Source: Clostridium sp. MD294
GTDB lineage: Bacteria > Bacillota > Clostridia > Lachnospirales > Anaerotignaceae
Length of the DNA: 64,000 bases
Direction: 5' to 3'
Assembly: GCF_000364165.2 (NCBI RefSeq)
Contig: NZ_CP097810.1
Location: 558,001 to 622,000 of the forward strand
Shown here: in pieces, positions 1 to 8,719 of the stretch
How positions within the stretch are numbered: position 1 is the first letter of the stretch
Layout of the letters: each line of letters starts with the position of its first letter
The notes under the pieces: model-generated
What the model was told of the DNA's origin: nothing
Database searches by the model: none
What the model saw: only the letters and a program-made list of their open reading frames with translations
Program-made: the position numbers and the translations under genes

Positions 1-421
1 CTGATAAATTAATTGAAATCCCTGTCAATTTTGAAATCGCACTTACATAAGAAGAAATCATAATATTTCCAATTTCTACTAATGCCGATACTTCTAAATC
101 TCCTAATTGACTAAAATCATCAATTTTTGATGTTAATACATGTTCTAACATAATATTAATCAAATCTAAATTCTGCAAATACAACATAACACCATTCAAT
201 TCTCCTGATATATTTACTAATACACCAGAAACAATCATTTCAGGGTCACCTAATTTTGTAATTGCTTCATTAAATCCTAATATCTGTACTTCTGGCATTG
301 TCATTTTAATTTTTCTATTCATCATTTCAGAAAGTGCTGTCGCAGCATTGCCTGTGCCAATACTTCCTATCTCTCTCATAACATCTATTTCAAGGCCATT
401 TATATCCTCATATTTTTTCAT
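1..421 (-). CDS. cheC: CheC-type chemotaxis phosphatase (partial, 3' end off window)
   Basis: I translated this from the ATG at 421, which has AGGAGG about 9 bases upstream; about 140 codons are visible before the window edge. The protein opens MKKYEDINGLEIDVMREIGS and has the two paired CheC motifs: EIGSIGTGNAATALSEM near residues 17-33 and VEIGNIMISSYVSAI near 111-125, each with the Glu and Asn that CheC-family phosphatases use to dephosphorylate CheY-P. It follows the second flgG-type gene by about 30 bp, so it is the last visible gene of the flagellar operon. CheD, its usual partner, would have to lie outside the window. Confidence 0.9.
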   Translation of the reverse strand, partial: MKKYEDINGLEIDVMREIGSIGTGNAATALSEMMNRKIKMTMPEVQILGFNEAITKLGDPEMIVSGVLVNISGELNGVMLYLQNLDLINIMLEHVLTSKIDDFSQLGDLEVSALVEIGNIMISSYVSAISKLTGISINLS

Positions 422-450
422 ATAGCGTTTCCTCCTAATAAAGTGTCTTA

Positions 451-1224
451 TCAAGACCTCAATCCATTAATGGTTGTTTCTACTTCGTCAGAAGTTTGTA
501 CCATTCTTAACGCATATTGATAGCATCTTTGTGCTTCAATCATTTTTGTTACTTCCTGTCCTAAATTGACATTACTCATTTCTAATGCTTTATTTGCTAA
601 TATTGTCCCATTACCAGCTGTTACTACAGGCTGACCATCTTTTTCCGCTGGTATAAATTCTGTTCCCCTTACACTCTCCATACCATTTTTAGAAGGAAAT
701 GTATATATTCCTATTTGTTCAATCAAGTCTTCTCCTGCTATCATTTCTTGAGAACCTGGTATTCCTCCCTCTGCTGTTGGAGGCAATGTTCCTACTATAA
801 TAGGATTTTGATTAACATCTAATACCCTTTTTCCATTTGCTGTCTGAAGATAAAAATTACCATCTGGCTGTAATGATGTCATAAAATTTCCATTTCTTGT
901 ATATGTAATTTCTTGCGTTGCAGGATTTTGTATTGCAAAAAATCCATCTCCCATAATCATATAATCATATTCTAAACCTGTTGTTGAAAGATGTCCCTGT
1001 GTAAAATCTACATTCGTCTTTTCTACATGTACTCCTGCCCCAGCAATATAATCTGTTGGTTCTTGTGCTACTGCATTCAAATTACTATAAATACATTCCG
1101 AAAATGTAGAAGGTTTATTTTTATATCCATGTGTATTTACATTAGCAATATTATTTGCTATAATATTCAATCTTTCTTGATGTGCAATCGCTCCTACAGC
1201 ACCTGTATAAAATGAACGGTCCAT
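451..1224 (-). CDS. flgG: Flagellar rod / hook-basal body protein, FlgG type
   Basis: 257 aa, ATG start with AGGAGG upstream. The N-terminus has the rod/hook signature ANNIANVNTHGYKNK (about residues 23-37). The C-terminus has the matching coiled segment LEMSNVNLGQEVTKMIEAQR followed by heptad-like sequence. GDGFFAIQNP in the middle is the usual FlgG/FlgF body motif. The family forms the distal rod or proximal hook, exported through the flagellar apparatus without a cleaved signal. It is the second of two tandem paralogues downstream of sigD, as flhO-flhP are in Bacillus. Which copy acts as FlgF and which as FlgG cannot be settled by eye. Confidence 0.88.
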   Translation of the reverse strand: MDRSFYTGAVGAIAHQERLNIIANNIANVNTHGYKNKPSTFSECIYSNLNAVAQEPTDYIAGAGVHVEKTNVDFTQGHLSTTGLEYDYMIMGDGFFAIQNPATQEITYTRNGNFMTSLQPDGNFYLQTANGKRVLDVNQNPIIVGTLPPTAEGGIPGSQEMIAGEDLIEQIGIYTFPSKNGMESVRGTEFIPAEKDGQPVVTAGNGTILANKALEMSNVNLGQEVTKMIEAQRCYQYALRMVQTSDEVETTINGLRS

Positions 1225-1247
1225 ATCTGCTGCCTCCTATTGTATTA

Positions 1248-2012
1248 TTATACTCTACCAATTTCTGTTGTTGCTTTTCCCAGCAACTGGTCATACATTT
1301 TTAACACTTGTGCTGCACTTTGCAACGCTCTTTCACTAGCCATCATATCAGTCATTTGTTTTACCAAATCTACATTAGATTTTTCTAACATCTTCCATTC
1401 TATAGGGGTATTTACTGGTACAGGTTGCTGACCTCCTATTGCTGTAAACAATCCTTCTTGTTTTGATTTTTGTATTCCATTATAATCTTCAAAGTCTACT
1501 ATGCCTAATCTTCCTAAAACAGTATTACCATCTGCTGCCAATATCGTGCCATCATCTAATGCCTGTATATTATCTGTACCAGTATATATAGGTTGATTAT
1601 TTTCTCCCAGCACACGCCCTGCGTGCTGTAATGCTATATATCCTTCATCGTCTATTATAAAAGCACCATTTCTCGTATACATCAATCCATCTACTGTTTG
1701 CACTTGGAAAAAACCAGGCCCTGCTATTGCAAAGTCCATATTCATATCTGTTGGTTCAAATATTCCCTGTGTATAGTCTGTTATAGTTACTTCACCTGCT
1801 GTAATCATAGATGATGTTGTACCTAATTCTTGACCATCTTCATGATTGATATTTCCATATCTTGAAAACATCTCATTTTGAAATGTTGTTGTGATAAATT
1901 CATCAGATTTAAAACCTGGTGTTGCTGCATTTGTCATATTATTTGCTATTACTGATAAATTTCTATTTTGTGTAAGCATACCTGAAGTTAAATGATAAAA
2001 CCCCTTTGACAC
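1248..2012 (-). CDS. flgF: Flagellar rod / hook-basal body protein, FlgF type
   Basis: 254 aa. The start is GTG at 2012, chosen because GGAGGTGAG lies at normal distance just upstream. N-terminal motif ANNMTNAATPGFKSDEF and C-terminal LEKSNVDLVKQMTDMMASER are the paired helices of flagellar axial proteins; GPGFFQVQT is the body motif. It is a paralogue of the gene downstream and separated from it by 23 bp. The likely role is rod assembly (FlgF/FlhO). It sits immediately after sigD, so sigma factor and rod proteins share a transcript. Confidence 0.87.
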   Translation of the reverse strand: MSKGFYHLTSGMLTQNRNLSVIANNMTNAATPGFKSDEFITTTFQNEMFSRYGNINHEDGQELGTTSSMITAGEVTITDYTQGIFEPTDMNMDFAIAGPGFFQVQTVDGLMYTRNGAFIIDDEGYIALQHAGRVLGENNQPIYTGTDNIQALDDGTILAADGNTVLGRLGIVDFEDYNGIQKSKQEGLFTAIGGQQPVPVNTPIEWKMLEKSNVDLVKQMTDMMASERALQSAAQVLKMYDQLLGKATTEIGRV

Positions 2013-2025
2013 ACTTACTCACCTC

Positions 2026-2811
2026 CTATTCCTTTTCGTCAAAAAAACGTTGCATATAATTTCTTAATTTGCGTATTGCATTTGCATGAATTTGAGAAAT
2101 TCTTGGTTCACTTACCTGCATTACTACAGATATTTCTTTCATATTTAATTCATTGATATAATAAAGAGATAGTACCATTTGTTCTTTTTCTCTTAAAGAA
2201 GCTAATCCCTCTTTTAATGCTGCTGCTGTTTCTTTTTTTTGCAAATACTGCTCTGGCAATAATTCATTCGTATTTTTTAATATTCCTCCAGATTTTTGCC
2301 CAACACCTTCTTCTTCCATAAGCATATCCAAAGAAAGTAAATTGAATGTTCCTGTCTTTCCCAAGTCTTCTTTATACTTTTTTATGCTAATTTGAAGATG
2401 GTTTGCTACTTCTTCATCTGTTGGTGTTCTTCCTAACTGATGACTTAATATGTTTTGTGCTTCTTCTATTTCTTTGGCACTTTTTCGTATACTTCTTGGA
2501 ACCCAATCTTGTTTTCTAGCAATATCAATAATCATTCCTCGTATTCTTTTTGAAATATAAGTTTCAAATTTTACGTGCTTATTGATGTCAAATTTATCAA
2601 TTGCTGTCATAATAGCTAAAACGCCTTCATTAATTATATCATCAATCTGAGAAAAACCCAAGTAAATTCCTCTCATTTGCATAGCAATATTTTTAACAAT
2701 ATAGACATATCGCAACACCAATGTTTGTTTGATTTTTTGGTCATTGGTTTGTTTATACAGTATAAGCAGCTCTTCATTTGTTTTTGTATCCAATTCTTTT
2801 TGAGAAAGCAT
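2026..2811 (-). CDS. sigD: RNA polymerase sigma factor for flagellar operons (SigD/FliA type)
   Basis: 261 aa, ATG with GGAGAGA upstream. Region 2 runs about residues 35-105 (YLGFSQIDDIINEGVLAIMT, then KFETYISKRIRGMIIDIARK and the -10 recognition part DWVPRSIRK). Region 3 is about 110-160. Region 4 is 205-255 (LREKEQMVLSLYYINELNMK, then VSEPRISQIHANAIRKLR with the helix-turn-helix). This is the sigma-28 class that transcribes late flagellar, motor and chemotaxis genes. It follows flhA by 29 bp; in Bacillus and many Clostridia flhF, flhG and chemotaxis genes lie between these two, so the direct flhA-sigD join is unusual. Confidence 0.93.
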   Translation of the reverse strand: MLSQKELDTKTNEELLILYKQTNDQKIKQTLVLRYVYIVKNIAMQMRGIYLGFSQIDDIINEGVLAIMTAIDKFDINKHVKFETYISKRIRGMIIDIARKQDWVPRSIRKSAKEIEEAQNILSHQLGRTPTDEEVANHLQISIKKYKEDLGKTGTFNLLSLDMLMEEEGVGQKSGGILKNTNELLPEQYLQKKETAAALKEGLASLREKEQMVLSLYYINELNMKEISVVMQVSEPRISQIHANAIRKLRNYMQRFFDEKE

Positions 2812-2840
2812 ACCTATCTCTCCTGTCCTTGTTGCTTATT

Positions 2841-4931
2841 TTACGATAATACAATGTTACCAATTGCTTGTATCTGCACATTATTTGCAATTTCGTTAAA
2901 TGAAAGTACATAAATATTTGGAAAAAATTGTTCTATAAGTCTATAAAAATAGGCTCTGACTACATTACTTGTTAATATAATTGGTGTCTGTGAAAGTTCA
3001 TTAAATTTCTTCATTTGTTCACTAATCTGTCCAATTAATTTTTGCATCAATTCTGGACTCATTGAAATGTAAATTCCTTGTTCACCTTTTGTTAAACCAG
3101 CAATAATCGCTTTTTCAACTTCTGCATCTAATGTAATTACTTTCATTTGTCCACCTTCACAGAATTTTCTTGTAATAGTACGTTTTAATGCAATACGTAT
3201 ATTTTCTGTAATGGTATCTAAATCTCTTGTTGTTGCAGAAGAGTCCACAATCGTTTCTAATATTGTTTCCATATCTTTTATTGGTACACCCTCTTTTAAC
3301 AGATTAGACAATATTTTTTGAAATGTTCCATATGTTAGTACATTAGGAAATGTTTCCTCTATTAAATCTGGTGACACTTTTTTTGTATTTTCAATTAATT
3401 GCATTACTTCATTTCTTGTTAACAATTCATATGCGTGTTTTTTCACTGTTTCAGACAAATGTGTTAACATTACAGAAAGCGGGTCTATTACTGTATAACC
3501 ATAGATTTCTGCCATTTCTTTATTTTCTGGAGTAATCCATTTACTTGGAATACCATACGACGGCTCTATTGTTTCAATACCATCAATTTCACCTGCTGGA
3601 TTTGGTGGCTCTAAAGCTAAATAATAATCAATTAATATTTCGCCTTTTGCTATTTCTTCTCCCTTTATATTAATAACATATTGATTTGTATTTAAATTAG
3701 AACTATCTCTCAATCGAATGGAAGGAATAACAAATCCCATATCCTGTGCATATTGTCTTCTAAATATAACAATACGTTCTATCAATTTACCTCCACTTGA
3801 CTCATCTACAAGAGGTATCAAGCTATAGCCTATTTCCATCTCAATAGGCTCTACATTTAACAAAGAATACACATTATTAATATCTTTATAAAATTCATTC
3901 TCGCTCATAGGTGCAGGTGCTTCTTCTTCTGGAGCTGTTCCTACTGTAGCACCACCAGGAGCAGTTAATGTAGCATCTGCTGCAATTAACGCTTTCATAC
4001 GACTAGATGCTCTCCAACCAATTGCAAGCAATATAGCACCTACTACCATCAATGGAATATGAGGCATACCAGGCACTACAGAAACTGCTGCCATAATGCC
4101 GCCACCCATCATAAGTGCTTGTGGTTGTGCTAAAAATTGTGTTGCTACGTCATTATTTAAACTTCCATCTGAAACTGCTCTTGTTACTATCATACCAGTT
4201 GCGGTAGAAATCAAAAGTGCTGGTATCTGTGATACAAGACCATCGCCTATTGTTGCAATAGAATATACAGAAAGCACTTCACTAAATGTCATTGTAGACT
4301 GTACCATACCTATAATTGTACCAGCTATAAAGTTTGTTGCTGTTATGATAATAGACATAATAGCATCACCTTTTACAATTTTTGTAGCACCGTCCATAGA
4401 ACCATAGAAATCTGCTTCCTTTTGTATTTTATACCTTCTAACACGTGACTCTTCTTCTGTTATTAAACCAGAACTTAAGTCTGCATCAATTGCCATTTGT
4501 TTACCAGGCATAGCGTCTAATGTAAATCTAGCAGCAACTTCAGCAACACGTTCAGCACCTTTTGTAATAACCAAAAATTGTACCAATACTATAATTAAGA
4601 ATATAATAACACCAACAACAATATTCCCCTGTAATACAAATGTACCAAAGGCCTTTATGACTTCCCCTGCTGCACCTGCTTTTGTTAATATCAAACGTGT
4701 TGAGGATATATTTAAACCAATTCTAAACAACGTTGTAATTAAAAGCAATGAGGGAAATATGGAAAATTCCAGCGACTCTTTAATTTGCATGGAAATCAGC
4801 AATATAATCAAAGAAAGGGAAATATTTAATATAAACATCATATCCAACAGCCAAACAGGCAGTGGAATAATTAACAATAATACTATGATAATTACAAATA
4901 TGGATACGATATAATTTAACGCATTTTTCAT
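2841..4931 (-). CDS. flhA: Flagellar type III export gate protein FlhA
   Basis: About 696 aa. I chose the ATG at 4931 because GGTGA precedes it at good spacing; an in-frame ATG at 4943 is also possible. The N-terminal half has about eight membrane segments. The loop with the FHIPEP signature reads RRYKIQKEADFYGSMDGATK and continues VKGDAI. A linker near residues 325-355 leads to the cytoplasmic domain that docks chaperone-substrate complexes. Family role: proton-driven export gate with FlhB, FliP, FliQ and FliR, all encoded directly upstream. Full length for the family, no broken motif seen. Confidence 0.96.
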   Translation of the reverse strand: MKNALNYIVSIFVIIIVLLLIIPLPVWLLDMMFILNISLSLIILLISMQIKESLEFSIFPSLLLITTLFRIGLNISSTRLILTKAGAAGEVIKAFGTFVLQGNIVVGVIIFLIIVLVQFLVITKGAERVAEVAARFTLDAMPGKQMAIDADLSSGLITEEESRVRRYKIQKEADFYGSMDGATKIVKGDAIMSIIITATNFIAGTIIGMVQSTMTFSEVLSVYSIATIGDGLVSQIPALLISTATGMIVTRAVSDGSLNNDVATQFLAQPQALMMGGGIMAAVSVVPGMPHIPLMVVGAILLAIGWRASSRMKALIAADATLTAPGGATVGTAPEEEAPAPMSENEFYKDINNVYSLLNVEPIEMEIGYSLIPLVDESSGGKLIERIVIFRRQYAQDMGFVIPSIRLRDSSNLNTNQYVINIKGEEIAKGEILIDYYLALEPPNPAGEIDGIETIEPSYGIPSKWITPENKEMAEIYGYTVIDPLSVMLTHLSETVKKHAYELLTRNEVMQLIENTKKVSPDLIEETFPNVLTYGTFQKILSNLLKEGVPIKDMETILETIVDSSATTRDLDTITENIRIALKRTITRKFCEGGQMKVITLDAEVEKAIIAGLTKGEQGIYISMSPELMQKLIGQISEQMKKFNELSQTPIILTSNVVRAYFYRLIEQFFPNIYVLSFNEIANNVQIQAIGNIVLS

Positions 4932-5001
4932 AGATTTCACCATTTTCCAATCAAAATGTTATATGTAAAAAATAAGTCTTTTTTTTATTACTTGTATTTT
5001 C

Positions 5002-6078
5002 TTATTTCTTTTTTCCCATTAAATCTTTACCTTCAAGTTTATAAACATACACAAGAATTTCAGCAACTGTACCATAAAATTCCTCTGGTATCATACCTGA
5101 TACTTTTGTCATAGCATACAATGCCCTTGCTACAGGTTTATTTTCTACTACCTGAACACCATTTTCTTCTGCAATTTTTATAATCTTGAATGCAATCTTA
5201 TCTTGTCCTTTTGCTACAACAATAGGTGCTGCGTCTTTTTCTCCATCATATTTTAACGCAACTGCAAAATGACTTGGATTTCTTAATACTACGTCTGCCG
5301 TTGGAACGGACTGCATCATTCTTGACATAGCCATTCTTCTTTGCAATTCTTTTATTTTTCCTTTAATTTGAGGATTTCCTTCTGTTTGTTTATACTCTTC
5401 TTTTACTTCTTGTTTTGACATCTTCAACTGCTTTTCATAATCCCACCATTGATAAAAATAGTCAAAGGCAGAAATTGCCACAAATGCAATACTTACTTTC
5501 ATAACCAATTTTATTACACAATCTAAAACAAATGCAGTAGAAGAAATTAAATCTAATTTTAATGTTCTTTCAAAATTAATTAACTGCCCTATAAAAAAGT
5601 CATACATAATCCATATTAAAATAGTAATTTTTATTATTCCTTTTAATACTTCTACTAGACTTTTTGATGAAAATAATTTCTTAAATCCTTGTAAAGGACT
5701 TAACCTACTAAATTTTGGTTTTAATGCGTCTGTTGAAAATAAAAGTTTTGTTTGTGCTGCTGTTGCTACAACTGCCAAAAGTACAGCAATCATTAAAAGC
5801 GGTACACATACTTTTACAAACGTAATAATCATTTCTCTTGTCATATCTGACACAAATTCTGCTGTTACTTCCGTTTTTACCGAAGCATAGTTCATATATC
5901 TAATTAAAAATGTACTAATTGCTTCATACATACCCGGAAATAACAACTTTAAAGAAAAAAATGTACCAAGAAGCGATGCAACAACTACAACATCTTTACT
6001 CAAAAAGATATTACCCTTTTTTCGTTCATCTCGTCGCTTCTTGGGGGTGGCTTGTTCGGTTTTCTCATCTGCCGCCAA
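5002..6078 (-). CDS. flhB: Flagellar export switch protein FlhB
   Basis: 358 aa. The N-terminus EKTEQATPKKRRDERKKGN is the family signature, followed by four membrane segments (about 30-50, 85-107, 140-165 and 187-210) and a charged linker with KQEVKEEYKQTEGNP. The self-cleavage site, normally Asn-Pro-Thr-His, here reads N267-P-S-H270 (VLRNPSHFAVAL), a conservative Thr-to-Ser change; the cleaved Asn-Pro bond is intact. After cleavage FlhB switches export from hook to filament substrates. The gene lies between fliR and flhA in the usual order. Confidence 0.95.
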   Translation of the reverse strand: MAADEKTEQATPKKRRDERKKGNIFLSKDVVVVASLLGTFFSLKLLFPGMYEAISTFLIRYMNYASVKTEVTAEFVSDMTREMIITFVKVCVPLLMIAVLLAVVATAAQTKLLFSTDALKPKFSRLSPLQGFKKLFSSKSLVEVLKGIIKITILIWIMYDFFIGQLINFERTLKLDLISSTAFVLDCVIKLVMKVSIAFVAISAFDYFYQWWDYEKQLKMSKQEVKEEYKQTEGNPQIKGKIKELQRRMAMSRMMQSVPTADVVLRNPSHFAVALKYDGEKDAAPIVVAKGQDKIAFKIIKIAEENGVQVVENKPVARALYAMTKVSGMIPEEFYGTVAEILVYVYKLEGKDLMGKKK

Positions 6079-6120
6079 TGTTGCTCCCCCCTTTATAGGC
6101 GTCTTTTTTCTATTTCTATA

Positions 6121-6885
6121 TTACTTCAACAACTGAAGTATTTCTTTAAAACTATCTATTGTTTGTGGTATCAATCCCCTTATGAATTCCTCCATAGGTA
6201 CAGACATCATTAATAATATTAATATTCCTATCAATACCTTTGCTTGTATATTGATAACAAACACATTGATTTGTGGTATTGTTTTCATCAGTATTCCTAC
6301 ACCCATTTCACAAATTAATTCTGCTGCTAATATAGGAAATGAAAGTTGTATTCCTGCAATAGTACATTGTATAAATATATCCCAAATCATTTGATAGGCT
6401 ACCTGATTTAAAACAACCTCCCCATAAGGTATGACTTCAGAGGAGGTTAATATAGCATGTATTAATGCAATATGACCATTTAAAGCAAAAAATAACAACA
6501 TATATAATATATTATAAAGTGTTGCACTCATTGAAATAGACGCATTACTTTGACTATCATATATTTTTGCCATAGATAAACCTAATTGCATATCAATAAA
6601 TTCTCCAGCTAATATAATGATATATAAAAATAAACTAATGATAAATCCTGCAATATATCCTACTGCACATTCTTTTAACAACAATACAGCATATTCTACT
6701 ATTGTATTAGGTGGCTCTATTGCACCATTATAAAAACTAGAAACAATTATTGTTAATGCCATAATCATACCAGCTTTTACTGCTGCTGGTATGTTCCTTC
6801 TTCCTAATATAGGATTGAACAATATCATACCTGACATTCTCATTAATACTAGTGTAAAAAACATAAAACGATTTGGCTCTAACAC
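6121..6885 (-). CDS. fliR: Flagellar export gate protein FliR
   Basis: 254 aa from a GTG at 6885 with GGCGAGG upstream; no nearby ATG fits as well. It is strongly hydrophobic with about six membrane segments. The N-terminal phrase FTLVLMRMSGMILFNPILGR and the later LGLSMAKIYDSQSNAS are typical of FliR. It forms the export gate with FliP and FliQ, encoded just upstream. Fits the fliP-fliQ-fliR-flhB-flhA order. Confidence 0.93.
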   Translation of the reverse strand: MLEPNRFMFFTLVLMRMSGMILFNPILGRRNIPAAVKAGMIMALTIIVSSFYNGAIEPPNTIVEYAVLLLKECAVGYIAGFIISLFLYIIILAGEFIDMQLGLSMAKIYDSQSNASISMSATLYNILYMLLFFALNGHIALIHAILTSSEVIPYGEVVLNQVAYQMIWDIFIQCTIAGIQLSFPILAAELICEMGVGILMKTIPQINVFVINIQAKVLIGILILLMMSVPMEEFIRGLIPQTIDSFKEILQLLK

Positions 6886-6903
6886 AATATGAAACCTCGC
6901 CTT

Positions 6904-7164
6904 TTATAATAACATCATTCGAAACAACTCATAAGTATAATCTTGCAATGTTTCCAGCATCCAACTACCACTGAATAAACATAATGCTATAATTATTATG
7001 AGTTTAGGCACAAATGTAATCGTTTGTTCATGAATTTGTGTTGCTGCTTGTATAATGGAAATTAATATTCCCAAAAACATACTTAATAACAATATAGGTG
7101 CTGCAAGTTTTACACCAACAACAAGAGCAGACTGCATGACAGACATTACTTCTGAATTTGTCAT
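6904..7164 (-). CDS. fliQ: Flagellar export gate protein FliQ
   Basis: 86 aa with two membrane segments and the FliQ core AAPILLLSMFLGILISIIQA followed by TQIHEQTITFVPK. An in-frame GTG at 7182 overlaps the fliP stop, but AAGGAGGAG lies inside that extension and just before the ATG at 7164, so I use the ATG. That also gives the normal FliQ length (near 89 aa). It is a minor subunit of the FliP-FliQ-FliR gate and is translationally close to fliP. Confidence 0.93.
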   Translation of the reverse strand: MTNSEVMSVMQSALVVGVKLAAPILLLSMFLGILISIIQAATQIHEQTITFVPKLIIIIALCLFSGSWMLETLQDYTYELFRMMLL

Positions 7165-7181
7165 AAATTTCTCCTCCTTCA

Positions 7182-7850
7182 CTAATTAAAACTATAAACA
7201 AGAGTCGAAAATAACAAATGCCACCCATCTACAGTCACAAAAAGCAATATTTTAAAAGGTAATGATATTGTTGCTGGTGGCAACATAATCATACCCATAG
7301 ACATTAATGTACTTGATACCACTATATCTATTAATAAAAATGGTATAAATAACAAAAATCCCATTACAAATGCTCTTGACAATTCACTTGTCATAAATGC
7401 TGGTATTACAACTCGCATAGGCAAATCCATTACCTGCTGTTCCATTGTTTGCGGATACTGAATATCTGCAAAATCCAAAAACAAATTTAATGAATCTGGT
7501 TTTGTATTCTCTAACATAAACCTTTTTATTGGTATACTTGCTCTTTCTAATGCCTCTACTTGAGAAATTTCTTCATTTTTATATGGCACATATGCCGTTT
7601 CATTTACCTCATCTACAACAGGTGTCATAATAAACAATGTCATAAATAACGCAAGCCCTATTAATACAGAGTTTGGCGGTGTGCCCTGCAATCCAATGGC
7701 ATTTCTCAAAAAAGAAAGCACAATAAGAATTCTCGTAAAGGCAGTTATCAGCATCAATATAGACGGTAATAACGAAATCACTGTCAACAAAAACAATATT
7801 TCTAATGTTTGAACACTGTTACCATTGACATTGATGAGTGCATCTGTCAT
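7182..7850 (-). CDS. fliP: Flagellar export gate protein FliP
   Basis: 222 aa. I use ATG 7850 because AGAGG sits 8 bases upstream; an in-frame GTG at 7859 touches that ribosome site and is unlikely. The core LPSILMLITAFTRILIVLSF, then FLRNAIGLQGTPPN, is diagnostic. The later parts PAFMTSELSRAFVMGFLLF and the C-terminal hydrophobic hairpin with MGMIMLPPATISLPFKILLF also match. It lacks the long N-terminal signal peptide of proteobacterial FliP, as Firmicutes versions can. It is the principal ring-forming gate subunit. Confidence 0.95.
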   Translation of the reverse strand: MTDALINVNGNSVQTLEILFLLTVISLLPSILMLITAFTRILIVLSFLRNAIGLQGTPPNSVLIGLALFMTLFIMTPVVDEVNETAYVPYKNEEISQVEALERASIPIKRFMLENTKPDSLNLFLDFADIQYPQTMEQQVMDLPMRVVIPAFMTSELSRAFVMGFLLFIPFLLIDIVVSSTLMSMGMIMLPPATISLPFKILLFVTVDGWHLLFSTLVYSFN

Positions 7851-7877
7851 GTTAAACACCTCTAAAACTGTCAGCTA

Positions 7878-8219
7878 TTATTTCTTCTTTTTTGTTCTCC
7901 ATTTTTCAAACATCATATTTTGAAATAATTTACTGCCGTTTTCTATATCATATTCTTTTTTTTCAATAATTATATCTTCTTCAGAAAGTTCTGCTAAACA
8001 TACCATATTTGTTGCAGTATTTCCTATCAGAAAATATCTTTCATTCACTTGTATAATATCAATAGAGCGGTCTGTTCCCACAACCGCTCTGTCCAGCAAT
8101 TTTATGCCTTTTGCCCTACTGTCTGTTTTGAAGGAGCTTTTTGCAACCAATTTACTAAACAAATAACTTAAATACACTATCAATATTATTACTACTACAA
8201 GAGTTGCCAACATAGGCAA
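7878..8219 (-). CDS. fliO: Flagellar biosynthesis protein FliO
   Basis: About 113 aa as read from TTG 8219: one membrane segment (residues 4-22), then a basic stretch and the FliO-like beta domain with AVVGTDRSIDIIQVNERYFL and GNTATNMVCLAELSEED. FliO helps FliP assemble and fliP follows. The start is uncertain: the only good ribosome site (AAGAGAGGA, about 8242-8250) is some 24 bases from TTG 8219, and the frame between holds only CTG, ATC and ATA as possible starts, so the real N-terminus may be a few residues longer. Confidence 0.82.
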   Translation of the reverse strand: MPMLATLVVVIILIVYLSYLFSKLVAKSSFKTDSRAKGIKLLDRAVVGTDRSIDIIQVNERYFLIGNTATNMVCLAELSEEDIIIEKKEYDIENGSKLFQNMMFEKWRTKKKK

Positions 8220-8255
8220 TGTTTGTGTTATGATAGCACTCAGTCCTCTCTTGCA

Positions 8256-8615
8256 TTAACCAACAATTGTGGTTACTGTTTTTAAAACTCTATCAGGTTT
8301 GAATGGTTTTACAATAAAGTCTTTTGCTCCAGATTTAATTGCTTCAATAACCATTGCTTCTTGACCCATTGCAGAACACATTACAATATTTGCATCAGCA
8401 TGCTTGCCCTTAATAGCTTTCAATGCTTCTAAACCATCCATATTAGGCATTGTAATATCCATAATTACTAAATCTGGTTGTACTTCTTCATATTTCTCTA
8501 CTGCCTGCACTCCATCTGCTGCCTCATATAAATCTGTGTAACCATTTTTAGTTAATACGTCCTTTACCATCATTCTCATAAAAGCTGCATCATCAACTAA
8601 CAAAATCTTAGCCAT
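8256..8615 (-). CDS. cheY: Chemotaxis response regulator CheY
   Basis: 119 aa stand-alone receiver domain. The acidic pocket is D8-D9, the phosphoacceptor D53 (in LVIMDITMPNMDG), the switch Ser follows MC in IVMCSAMG, and the conserved Lys is in VKPFKPDR near residue 103. Phosphorylated CheY binds the switch proteins FliM/FliY, both encoded immediately upstream, and CheC-type domains in FliY and CheC remove the phosphate. The gene lies between fliY and fliO, the normal Firmicutes position. Confidence 0.95.
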   Translation of the reverse strand: MAKILLVDDAAFMRMMVKDVLTKNGYTDLYEAADGVQAVEKYEEVQPDLVIMDITMPNMDGLEALKAIKGKHADANIVMCSAMGQEAMVIEAIKSGAKDFIVKPFKPDRVLKTVTTIVG

Positions 8616-8668
8616 TTTACCATACCTTTCTTCACTATAAGCATTTTTTTATTTTTTATAATTTATCT

Positions 8669-8704
8669 GTTGTATAATAAAAATTACTTTATTTTTTATA
8701 CAAC
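8669..8704 (-). other. Intercistronic stem-loop between fliY and cheY
   Basis: The 100-bp AT-rich gap holds a hairpin with arms GTTGTATAA and TTATACAAC, extended imperfectly through A/T pairs. It has no GC-rich stem and no clear following U-tract, so I read it as an mRNA processing or stability element rather than a terminator. Function is inferred. Confidence 0.4.
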
Positions 8705-8719
8705 AATTCTTACTTTTTG

